From Pezizomycotina sp. ARF18 (taxonomy: Eukaryota > Ascomycota): 31,648 bases of DNA. Position numbers and translations under genes: made by a program. The DNA lies in NCBI GenBank assembly GCA_002224055.1, contig AZLU01000336.1:1-31648 (forward strand), in the 5' to 3' direction. The notes under the pieces were generated by a model, which had not been told where the DNA came from, made no database searches, and saw nothing but the letters and a program-made list of their open reading frames with translations. Positions 11,579 to 21,515 of this stretch are shown piece after piece (positions within the stretch are counted from its first letter, which is position 1; each line of letters opens with the position of its first letter).

Positions 11579-13180
11579 ATGTCGTTCGAAGTCTCTGCCC
11601 TCGCCATCCTGGCAGCGGTATACCTCTCTACAAAATCGCGAACGCGACCGATACACCCCGCATAAAAACCTCCCAGAAATCCCCGGCCTCCCCATTTTCG
11701 GCTCCCTCATCAACCCTCGGCGACAGGCATCCACCGTCCTCGGTCGGCTCGCGAAAAAATATGGCGCGCCGGTATTTCAGATCCATGGGAAACCGCCGCA
11801 TCGTCGTCGCGAATACCTACGAGACTGTAAAGGAGCTCTGGGTTAAGAACCAAGCAGCACTGATCTCCCGACCGATGTTCCACACGTTCCACAGCGTTGT
11901 TAGTTCTAGTCAAGGGTTTACGATCGGTACTAGTCCGTGGGACGATAGTTGTAAGAATAGGAGGAAAGCAGCCGCGACGGCGCTGAATAGGCCAGCGGTT
12001 AGTAGTTACATTCCGCTCATCGAGGAGGAGAGTACGATCGCCATCCGCGATATCTACCGTGATTCGAAGCGAGGAACCGTCGACGTGGATATTAAAGACG
12101 CTGTCGGACGCTTCGCGCTATCTATCTCACTCACGTTGAACTATGGGATCTCATTAGACCCCAACAACGTCGCGGACAACAAACTTTTCCACGAAGTTGT
12201 CGCCGTGGAAGCTGCTATATCGAGGTTCAGGAGTACGAGTAATAACTGGCAGGATTACGTGCCCTTGTTACGGTACATTTCCCCGGCAAAGACAGACGAG
12301 GCAAAGGAGTTCAAGGATAGGCGGGATAAGTACATGGACTACCTCCTGAACCGCCTAAAGCAGAACATCGCAAACGGCACAGATCGCCCGTGTATTACGG
12401 AAATATCCTCAAAGACCCGACGCAAAATTCAATGAGGCGGAGATAAAATCACTGTGCTTGACGATGGTTTCCGCCGGATTGGACACCGTGCCCGCGAACT
12501 TCATACAAGGCATCGGGTACCTCTCCACACCGCACGGGCAATCCATCCAGGAAACAGCATATAATGAGATCATGAGCGTATACCCCAACGGCGACGCGTG
12601 GGAGCGCTGCTTACACGAAGAAAAGCTATCGTATATAACCGCACTAGTCAAAGAAACACTCCGCTACTTCACCGTCATCCCGATCTGCCTACCCAGAACT
12701 TCCATCCGCGACATACAATTCCGCGGCGCCACGATCCCGCTGGAACGCTATTCTACATGAACGCCTACGCCGCCGACCACGATTCCTCCTTCTTCCAATC
12801 GCCCGAAAATTTTCAACCCTTCGCGCTTCTTGAAGGATTCGAGCGACAGTATTACTGGAACGCCGCACTACGCGTACGGTGCCGGAAGTAGGATGTGCGC
12901 AGGCAGTCATCTAGCGAATAGGGAGCTATATACGATGTTTGCTAGATGTATTAGCGAGTTTAAGATCCTGCCGCCGGAGGATAAGAGCGGGCTGATGGAG
13001 GTTGATCCGATGGAGAACAATGCTTGCTTGACGGCGCTGGTGGCGGAGCCGAAGAGGTTTAAGTGTAGGTTCGAGCCGAGAGATCGGGCACGGTTGGAGG
13101 GGGAGAGGCTGGCGGATATCGGAGGCTTTTATGAAGGCGAGGAGCTTGTTGGAGGCAATGTCCCGGATACCACTAGATGA
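11579..13180 (+). CDS. Cytochrome P450 of the CYP504 family (phenylacetate / hydroxyphenylacetate hydroxylase type), frameshifted
   Basis: Microsomal heme monooxygenase. Members studied in Aspergillus (PhacA, PhacB) hydroxylate phenylacetate or 3-hydroxyphenylacetate en route to homogentisate. Visible features in order: hydrophobic N-terminal anchor; proline-rich hinge LPEIPGLPIFGSL; the family-typical block VVSSSQGFTIGTSPWD; RKAAATALNRPAV; I-helix AGLDTVPANF; K-helix KETLRY with the ExxR pair; PERF-region counterpart; heme loop YAYGAGSRMCAGSHLANREL with the Cys ligand. No intron is needed, and the 1,602 bases give about 533 residues, close to the usual size. At least seven indels break the frame, among them near 11628, 11668, 11783, 12398, 12420, 12737 and 12826; most fit loss of one base from a doublet or triplet. 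I cannot decide between PhacA-like and PhacB-like specificity. The downstream catabolic genes are not in the window. Confidence 0.93.
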
Positions 13181-13700
13181 GAGGGAGGAGATCGGGGAAT
13201 GATATGGCATTCCTATATTCTTTGTGACGAGATATCTTTTTTTGTAAATAACACAGAATATTTTTGTCATGAATTTGCTATCAAGTTTTCGGTCTGTTAG
13301 AAGTTTCCTATTGCATACTAAAACATCCTTTCAATTATGTCATAAACGTTTAAACCTTAACGCAAAACCATTAGAGAAATCATCGTATCCATATCACTGA
13401 CAAATATAGCTCAAGCATATCCGTTCCTGATTGCATTTTGCCCCACTATCCGTCATCTTGTCGTGGAATAGCGGTTCAAGGTTCAGCTGAAGATTGAACA
13501 ACCCCGCATAAAGCCCCCCACTCTGCCTTTCGCAATTTAGACCAAGTACAGATTGCCATATAAAATGCTAATAGGATGAAGCTTCCCGGTTTCTCATCTT
13601 TTAGCAAACATCATATAATTTCTTGTAAGACGTCCAAGCTTTGCATCTCAAACTCCAATTCAGCCATTACCGAATAATCAACTCTACTTGGTTCAGCACA
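13181..13700. other. Intergenic region after the P450
   Basis: AT-rich 520 bases. I see no gene here. It presumably holds the P450 3' end and the promoter of the SnoaL-like gene. Confidence 0.5.
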
Positions 13701-14189
13701 ATGGTCGTTAAAGACTACCAAAAGAAGACTGTCGACGACTAGCTCGAGTCCTGGCGGAAGAACGACCTCGAGGATATAACCAGCCACATACACGACGATT
13801 ACGATGTCCACCACAATCACGGTAAGAATCCTTTCCCCATACCACGTCTCTCTTTCAACTTTGCTAATAAAACACATAGCCTTACACTACACCGAAAAGT
13901 CCCCCGACGATTACACCTCCTCTTCAAAGAGCTCTTCCGCGTCATGTCCGACCAAAAGCTCGACATGCTCTCGCTCCAGGGTGACGAAGAATTCACCGCG
14001 TTCGAGTAGACTATGAGTTTCAAGTACGAAAAGAAGAGCCACTTGATGCCGAGTTTACACGATGAGATCAGTGAAGACCAGAGGATGCATTGGAAGGGTG
14101 TTAGTCTTTGGTGGTGGAAGGAGGAGAAGGTTGTTAGAAGCCACGTTTATGGGAGTTCGAGCATTGGAAGCTTTAGGTTAACAGGTTAA
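13701..14189 (+). pseudogene. Small SnoaL/NTF2-like protein with two in-frame TAG codons
   Basis: From ATG 13701 the reading gives VKDYQ, LESWRKNDLEDI, HIHDDYDVHHNH, then after a 58-bp intron (13822-13879, with a TGCTAATA branch region) ALHYTEKSPDDYT, FKELFRVMSDQKLDML, MSFKYEK and HWKGVSLWWWKEEKVV, ending at TAA 14189. This pattern (short alpha-plus-beta protein, HDDYDVHHNH, aromatic-rich end) resembles fungal SnoaL-like polyketide-cyclase/NTF2-fold proteins, which bind small ligands or act as cyclases and isomerases. TAG interrupts codon 14 (13740-13742), and a second TAG follows FE (14007-14009) where a Trp would fit. One probable base loss lies near 13920. The family call is tentative. It could be a true pseudogene or carry sequencing errors. 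Confidence 0.5.
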
Positions 14190-15810
14190 ATGGGTGTGGA
14201 AGATGGCGGAGGATTCTCTGGAAAATGGAGTGCTGTCGGCGAGATTGTTACTGTAGTGCTTAGAAGTACCTGGTTAGGATACACTCCAAGACTTACAATC
14301 GGGCTCAGCGTGAGAATGTAGGCTAAGGTCCGTTTTCCAATTCCAACTCCAATTGAATGCATAATCTCGTAGCAAAACGTACGTGTGGCTATATTCCACG
14401 ATATAGTAGTATCGCAGGAAGACGTCTCCTTTCTTGTTGGTTATACTAGTCCATTGACAACATCCTTGCTGCGATCTGCCTGTGCGATCCTAGTAAAAAT
14501 TTAAGGCCCAAGCTGAATTCCACAGTTCAGGACAATGCTAATGTAAGAGCTTACCCGTTACACTGCACTGCCAGGAAAATTTGTTAGTAAGCTTGTGAGA
14601 CTGGAAACGGGAGATATCCAACTTGTGGACTCGGAGGCGAGTGCATGCCCTAAAGTCGCGACTTGGACGCGATTTCTAGTCCCCAAGCACTACTTTCAAC
14701 TTAGAAGCATTGCCTATTAACGTGATACTTTGACAGCATCGCCCATTGCAGTGAAACTGTTGGCTTCTTACGTCCCTCTTTGTGAACGTGTTTCATTTGC
14801 CAATTTACCTTAGCATAAATCCGAGTTGTGTGGAGCAGCGGGCGGGCGGCTACTAGTAACATCCCTTCGTCTCCAACGTTCATACTGGATCATACACTAA
14901 GCGAATAACTGTTTAACGTCACTTTACTCGGCGGTAAATTTTAGCAACAGTCTCGCCCTATAAGGAATATTAGATGTTATAATCTTAAATTCAGCCCTAA
15001 GGGCAGTTTCGTCGGTAGCATGGACGCCACGGAGATGGGACGAGATTAGGATGCTCCGCCTGTCAGTGAAATAATTCCGATTAGCTGGATTTCCTGGTAA
15101 ACATCCGGGGAAGCTTTCCATAAGCACTTCTTTCTTTCTGAGTGCATGAATGACCGCAGCGCACTTGCATGTCTAGGCACTTTCAAATGATATAACTTGG
15201 AGCTGTGTTTCGCTTTGAAATTTAGTTGCGAAGTGTTGCTATCTAATAGCTAAGCCTCAACTGTAATGGTTTCTGGCTTCGGCGCGTTCATTGCTTGAGA
15301 ACCGTCGGAAAATTAGCAGTAAAATGCTAATGCTAATATTACGGTACAACTTTGCTCTGACCTAGTAGCGCGTGCCCACCAGTCGCGTAGCTACCAGGCG
15401 TTGTAACGAAACCGGGTTATGTACTGATAACAATCTCTCAACAGGGCTGTGGGCCCGGGCACAGCGCATTTGCAGTGCGGCGGCAACCGAAATACGTCGA
15501 TTGAAACGACGATAGTTCGATTCTTATGCCTTGCAATGTATAAGCCTCACAGTAGTCAAACCTCCTTCGCTCGATACCATAATTTCTAGATAATCTTATC
15601 AATATCAACCTCCGAGAAAATCTAGTTTATATAGACCACTCCACGTTCCTTCTATTCTGGTTTTCTATCTCCATTGAGTATCCGATCCATTACAGCGACA
15701 TACAAATCTCAATTTATCATTCTGTTTATTTTACTATTTATTCAAGATATTCTTTAACATTCATTCGAAATCAAGATCAAATTCGGGTTTCTTTTTAGCT
15801 ACCGATCACG
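14190..15810. other. Intergenic region upstream of the polyprotein gene
   Basis: About 1.6 kb without a recognisable gene. A tRNA-like anticodon arm near 15460 was examined and rejected. The right end is the polyprotein promoter and leader. Confidence 0.5.
15627..15634 (+). promoter_or_regulatory. Candidate TATA element for the cysteine polyprotein
   Basis: TTATATAG lies about 180 bases upstream of the ATG at 15811 and is followed by a C/T-rich leader. Confidence 0.35.
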
Positions 15811-18800
15811 ATGAGATACCGTCCTCTACCTCGGTGTGCTTCCTCGCGATGGGGGCGCTCATCGCCGCTGCGCCGGGTCCCCAGCCCACTGTTCAACCCG
15901 GTATCAATCCCGTCAACGGTCTCCCCGCCCCAATCAATGTCGGTCCACCTCCTGCTGCCGCCGGCGGTTCCAATACCGCCGGTGCTGCTACTGCTAATAC
16001 CGCCGGTAATTTTGACAGCGCTGCCAAGAAAGGCATCGTCGACTGGGCCAAGGCCTTGAATAATGGCCACAACGCCGGGAACCACGGAAACGGTGCCGGA
16101 CAAGCTGCCGGCGGAAACTTCAAGCGAGCTCCCATGAACCCCACCTCTGGTAGTTACTTCCGATCCCAACCCTGCCAAACAATCCTCTCGCCCTTGCTGC
16201 CGCCGCCCGAACCGCCAAGAACAGCAATAACGTCCGCAGCGGAAAAGTCAAGCGATTCTATGGCCCTGGACGCATCGGTATCCCCGTGGAAAATGCGGTA
16301 GCAATTAAGAAAAGGAGCCCCGCGCCGTCCCGTTCCGCTTCGTCTGCTCCCGCCGCTGGTACCCCGACGACAGGCAATTCCAGTAACGATAAGAGAGATG
16401 GGGTTTTCGTTCACGGCCAGGACAAGAACGGACCTATTACCAAGAGGAACGACGGATCGCCAGGGAGTGGGTCCACAAGCGGGGCTGTGGCAGCTACCTG
16501 CAAGAACCTCGACCATGGTGGGTTTTCCCTTATATAAACTGCATATTTTTCTTTTTATTTCTTTTTTTCTTTCTTAACCCATATCGATGTCTAACTTTTA
16601 TCTTCTTACTAACCGGAACCCCTTTCAACAGATTGCAAGAGCAGCCATTTAGATTGCAAGGGTGTGACGGAGGACGGCAGCTTCGCGGCCTGTTTGAAAT
16701 TCAGATGCGTGCCGGTAAACAAGGGGGATCCAAAGTCGAAGAAGAAATGCAAGCACTTGAACGAGGCGGACCTCATTGCGTATGAGGCAGGAAAGGCAAG
16801 GATGAAGGCCGCTAACGCAGCTAAGGAAGCTGCAGAAGACGCAAGAAAGAAGCAGGAGGCCAAAGCCGCCGCGTCGGCCGCCAGTGATTCCGGTGTGCAC
16901 AACGGTGCTACAGGAGCCAATACGAACACACTAGGGAAAAGGCACCCTCATTGCGAACGGGCGAACCGTAGTCCAAATTCTCCTTTCCACTCGTTTGTTC
17001 ATCCATGATTCTTTTTCGATTTCCCCTTTCTTTTTGTCACTTTTAGTTTAGCGTTCACTCAACCCGCTTCCCTTCCTCGCCTCCCATGGGAGATAACGAT
17101 TTTTTTTTTTACTGACCAGAGTGGAATTAATAATGACAGACGAGTGCAAAGACAAACACGACAATTTCTGCCCAGGAAAGGCCGGCTGCGAAAACTTCGT
17201 CTGCGGTAAAAGTAAAGATTCTAAGGACAAGCACGGCAACCCGAAGTTAGTTTGCATGCACAAGAGCCAAAGCACTGAACACTCCGGCGAAGGCACCACG
17301 GCGGATCACACCCATTCGGATACCGCCCGCGGTGCCGGTGCTGTTGGTAGTCCGATCAGGCTTCGAATCCCCGGGGATGGAGGGCGCCACTATTGGAAAG
17401 AGAAGCAATGGACAGGACGCGAACAACAAGGCAGGCTCCGGCAATCCGACCTTCAAGAAGAGAGGTGTAGCCAGTGATTCCCCTCTTCAGACTGACCCCT
17501 CGGCGTCACCTCAGTCGACCGCTGGCGATCAGATGAACCAGGACACAGGAATCTCCGCTACCGGAAGCTCGGCCAACACTGGTCCGGTAAACCAGGAGGG
17601 AATCCTAAATGCCAGTCTCCTAGGGCTGGAGGTAAGCTTTCCGCTACGCCATTCTGCCCCGTTTCGGCCAGGGGAGAACACCCTTTCTAATTTTCTGACC
17701 CCTGTAAATCTAGATCCCTGCACCACGGACGCGGACTGCAAGAAGGCCGACGGATGCAAAGCCAAGCTACCACTGCCACCTCAACCCCAAAACACAAAAG
17801 CGCTCGTGCAGGAGAGATAGAAAGAGGAAGCCTCACAATAGAACTGGGCAACAAAACGGCCACCAAGCGCATCCGGGCGGCGCTACTTCCCAGTCCAGTA
17901 GCAGCGGTGGCTCCGGCGTCGACCCTACTCCTAACGGTGCTGCTTCTGCTGGTGGCGTTCCCACCGATCCTAACGCGGCCGCTTCTGTTCCTGGCGCAGC
18001 TTCCGGCGGTCTCGGCCTCAGATACTTCCGCTATGATTCGCAAGAGAACCAATAGCATGGAGCCGGGCATGGACAATGGGCTTTCTGGCGCTCCTGGAGC
18101 GCACTCTGGATCGCTTGACCCCGCAAACAGAGTGGCTGCTCAATGCCCGAATGCCGGCCGTAAGTTTTCTTTTTTTTTTACTAAGCGTCGTTCTCCACCA
18201 CCTGCCATCGTACAAACTCAGCACTAACAGAAACCACGAATTTACAGAGGAATGCGAGCACAGCGCCAAACTTACGGACAGCAAAGGCAAACCTGTCCCA
18301 CATTGCATAGGTGACCACGCCGATGGCACCTTCACGGCCTGCGAGCGATACAGATGCCGCGAAGATCCGGCCAGGGGCGAAAGAAGTTTTGCAAGTACGT
18401 GTCCGAAATGGATTGCCGTGGGCGACGCTGTCGCACACGCAGAAGCGAAGGAAAAGAAGCACGAACAACACCATGGCACTCATCACACAAATGAGGGGAA
18501 AACGGCGTCGCTACGGATGATTCCGCCGGGCATAAGGTGACTGCGAAGGCTCAGAGACGCCGGAGTCCAAGTCGAAGAAAGGATCACGACAGCAAGGTGC
18601 TCCAGGTGGAGATGCTGACCCAGATGCCGCGCCGGGCGGCGCAAAGGGGAAGAGTGGTAAAGCTTCCTCTTCCCGTTCCAAATTCCCCTCCGGGCTGTAT
18701 GACAGGTATGGTAGACAGTATGGCAAGAGGGATTTCCGCTCAGTGCTGCCGCCGGATCGGCCCAAGTTCCGCCCGCCGCCGGCGATCAGACGGTCGCAGA

Positions 18801-19789
18801 CCCTGGGACTTCCGGAAGCGATCCGACGATGGCTCAAGGCGCTACCGTAAACCCTAAATGCACCCCACTTGGAAGTAAGTCGCCTTTCCGTGCCAAGCGC
18901 TTAGTTATTCAAATCTTCGATTCCTCTCTCCAACATTCCACTCACGAAATATCTGCTGACCTTGTGTATTGTCTCATTTCCTCTCAGAAAAATGCATGAC
19001 GCCTAAAGATTGCAAGCACCAGCCAGGTTGCAACCAGTCAGCGATGTGGTGCGACAACCTCAAGGCGCCGCGCCCGGAGCGGAGGGATTGTGCAAGGTCA
19101 AGCCGCAGAATAAGAAAGAACAAGAACAAAAAGGGCAAAGGCAAGAACGGCAAGAGTAAGGCCAAGAGTAACGGCAATAAGAATACGTCTAAGGGCAAGA
19201 ACAACAGCGGGCAGCAGGACCCTGCAGCGCGGCTGGTCAGCAATCTGCGAGCGACACCGCTTCCTTCGACCCTTCCGATGGAGCTCCTATGGGCTCCCAG
19301 GACGGTTCTTCCATGGATGGTATGTCGAAGAGATCCGAGCTTGTCGAACCCCGACGATGGTCTCTACTGCTGCGTCCCCATCCTCGACCATGCCAAGATT
19401 GTGCCTAGGACTTTGATAAAGCGAGCGTCAGCGCAACCAGCCACGGCTTCCCCGACTGGAAACCCGAGTGCGAATAGCGGCCAGTCAGCCAGTGATAAAA
19501 GTATCCGGCGTCGCCACCTCGACCAAAATGAGTTGACAAATGCTCCTCAGAAGACCTGCCCCTTGATAGGTGGTAAGTAACCCTGCTAGCCCTCGTTTTT
19601 GATTTAAGACTTTCTCACTGCCGTTCCAAAACGTTCTCGATCACAATCCCTTTCCTGTGCTATACGTCGCCTTCGTCGCCTTTAACAGCGAAATGCAAGG
19701 GCAAACCGAAGGACTTTTGCAAAGCGAAGGGGGAAGAGGCCTGTGCGTATTCATACTGCCATTCCCAGGAACATGTTTGTTTTGCGTAG
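15811..19789 (+). CDS. Secreted Kex2-processed polyprotein with six six-cysteine modules, seven exons
   Basis: The start at 15811 is followed, after one base shift, by a signal peptide core (CFLAMGALIAAAP). Exons: 15811-16517, 16632-16967, 17140-17631, 17714-18159, 18248-18874, 18988-19572 and 19689-19789, about 1,100 residues. The chain alternates Ala/Gly/Ser/Asn-rich linkers with six cysteine modules. Twelve Lys-Arg pairs, placed in the linkers, match Kex2 cleavage sites: AAGCGA 16122 and 16250; AAAAGG 16310 and 16937; AAGAGA 16391, 17398, 17458, 18042 and 19328; AAGAGG 16442 and 18725; AAGCGA 19419. Golgi Kex2 would free several cysteine-stabilised mini-proteins and linear peptides into the medium. 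The last module ends in CFA and TAG. All six introns are phase 1 and lie between the first two cysteines of a module. A few indels shift the frame (near 15830, 16155, 17350, 17600, 17763, 18020, 18380, 18550 and 18750). I know no named family with this architecture; it falls in the broad class of fungal Kex2-processed repeat proteins. Function is unknown: effector, antimicrobial or signal peptides are guesses. Confidence 0.78.
16499..16750 (+). repeat. Cysteine module 1 of the polyprotein
   Basis: Spacing C-x6-C-x6-C-x11-C-x4-C-x13-C, interrupted after the fifth residue by intron 16518-16631. The stretch DGSFAACLKFRC closely matches DGTFTACERYRC of module 4, and the KKKC end matches KKFC there, so these two are the closest pair. 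Confidence 0.8.
16952..17255 (+). repeat. Cysteine module 2 of the polyprotein
   Basis: Spacing C-x6-C-x7-C-x5-C-x4-C-x16-C, with intron 16968-17139 between the first two cysteines. This intron is the least certain, since its donor is GTAGTC. A Lys-Arg site (LGKR) lies four residues before the first cysteine. Confidence 0.7.
17610..17809 (+). repeat. Cysteine module 3 of the polyprotein
   Basis: Spacing about C-x8-C-x5-C-x5-C-x5-C-x10-C, with intron 17632-17713 after the first cysteine. PCTTDADC starts the second exon part. A base shift near 17763 must be crossed to reach the fifth and sixth cysteines (SYHCH, then RSC). A strongly basic tail follows. Confidence 0.7.
18144..18392 (+). repeat. 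Cysteine module 4 of the polyprotein
   Basis: Spacing C-x6-C-x16-C-x11-C-x4-C-x~11-C, with intron 18160-18247. The last cysteine (KKFC) needs a frameshift near 18380. Without it the frame gives a different cysteine a few residues later. Confidence 0.7.
18859..19091 (+). repeat. Cysteine module 5 of the polyprotein
   Basis: Spacing C-x6-C-x5-C-x5-C-x6-C-x12-C in one open frame, with intron 18875-18987. It is followed by a Lys/Asn/Gly-rich tail (about 19110-19220). Confidence 0.8.
19557..19780 (+). repeat. Cysteine module 6 of the polyprotein
   Basis: Spacing C-x6-C-x7-C-x7-C-x4-C-x6-C, with intron 19573-19688. The module forms the C-terminus, and the stop codon follows two residues after the last cysteine. 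The last exon (101 bases) encodes only this module, which supports the exon boundaries. Confidence 0.85.
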
Positions 19790-21515
19790 CCGGCTGTATC
19801 GCCAATCTGAGCACTTCGGTTTCAGCCTTTTGAGAATTCCCGGCGCCCACGCGCCAATCCAAATACCATCTCTTATTTGGAAGGGATAGAGGACAATTCC
19901 TTCATGATCCCCCGGCTTTCGATGTTTCTTACTCTTTAGATTTGAAATTGCACGTGTTTTTATCGTTAATGCGGTCCTATTGATTTCGCTTTCCTATTGC
20001 TTCTCGTTGCCTTCCTCCCTATTCTTTTCTTTTCTCCTATTTCTTCTCAAAATTGTAGATTGGACGGAGTTTTCTTTCTTTCCTTCTTTCCTTGTTTTTG
20101 GCTGTCTAAATTGGATAAAGTTTTCTATTTACCGCATTTGCCCCAGGAGTCACGGTTCATTTGTTCCAAAGTTTTGCATCCCCTTTTTCACATCATTGGG
20201 TCGCCATGTTGGACGATTTTTCTATATACTTATGCTTTACTTTTAGGTTGCTCTCCTCAACCTATCATCATCCTTCCCTCTTTATTTCATTCTTCCTAGT
20301 AGTGTAGGATATATAGAAATATGTAGAGATTTGTCTATGAGTTTACAGCAATCCATCCTATTACAACTGGATTAAAGACATCATGATATGCGCACCGAAA
20401 TACTGTGTTATGTCGCACACATCAGATCAAACTAAATCTCCGTATGTTAATCATTTGAAGACCAAGCTAGTCAGATGCTTTCAGAGGAGTAGTTCTCCTT
20501 GTTCGTGGTAGAACCACGTGCCTTGATCTCGATACCCGAAGCGGTATGGCGCCAGCGGGGATGCGGGAAGCCCAAACCTCTTAAATTTTGGCGCTAGGTG
20601 TCCCCGATGTCACCAACCGCGGCACCACGCTTTTTATTGGAAATTAACGAATGAGGATCTCCATTTATTGCATTATTTCCGTTATCCGGAAAAATGTGTC
20701 ACCACCCCCCTCATGTCGTAGCGCCGGTTTTTGTAAGACCAAGCAGTGATGCGATCTAGCTAGGTTCAAAGACCACGTTGCACATATTTCATGTAAGTTC
20801 ATCCGCGAGAGAGTGCAGCTAGGGGTTTTCGAATCTCAATTCAGTCTACCCTGTCAAGCAGGGCTTCATATTATTTTTTAGTGGAGCGCGACAGCCTCGA
20901 TTCCCGAAGCTATGGATGACAAGGTCGCTTTAAAAGGAGGGTAGACAAATTTTAAAGTTGCATTCTTCGAATAAACAGGGGGAAGAAAGTAGGAGGATGT
21001 TGCAACACGGCGTGCTCGAGTGTGAAATATAACACGGCAACAACCCCGTTTCCAAGCACTCCCATTCTTGCTACTTTAGTAACGAGGAGGTCTCACAAAG
21101 ATCCACAGGATTATTAGCATCTATCCTTTGCTCATCTTCATATAGAAATCCTGGGTTTGCTGCACAATGCCACAAAGGAAGCCGTTGACGCCACGGGCGT
21201 TGTGGAGGTCGACACGATGTCGTCGGACGTAAGCTTGCAAATCTCTGTTCCCCAAGTTATTTCTTCCTCTCATTGACAACTGATTACCTTGAGATACGTA
21301 GGCCACCAGTTCAGACTTGGATCTGTCTACGCCTCGATGATACGTTCGTAATGTCCTATATCCATAGATTAGCTTCCATGCACTTTCGAACAAGTCCGGG
21401 GCTATTGACTGATCGAACTTTAGCGCGAGCGTACGACATCTCTAATGACGTTCGTCAAAGGTAGTGCTTCTCAGTCATTCTCAATCTCCCTCGTCCCCCT
21501 CTCATTTTCTTTCAG
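19790..21515. other. Intergenic region between polyprotein and methyltransferase
   Basis: T-rich downstream flank (about 19980-20300), then mixed sequence with no recognisable gene. A small perfect hairpin, CGTGGT and ACCACG around AGA, lies at 20504-20518. The first exon of the methyltransferase is expected near the right end (between about 21270 and 21475), but I could not place it with confidence. Confidence 0.45.

Noticed and set aside
13740-14009. Stop-codon reassignment of TAG
   Set aside because: TAG ends the polyprotein and gene A correctly, and probably the ABC gene, so the standard code applies.
15440-15540. tRNA-like anticodon arm (CGCA, loop TTTGCAG, TGCG) followed by a TTCGATT T-loop-like motif
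   Set aside because: The T-stem does not pair, the anticodon stem has only four pairs, and no acceptor stem can be formed.
21121-21393. 90-codon minus frame upstream of the methyltransferase
   Set aside because: No family match, and it overlaps the region where the methyltransferase first exon is expected.
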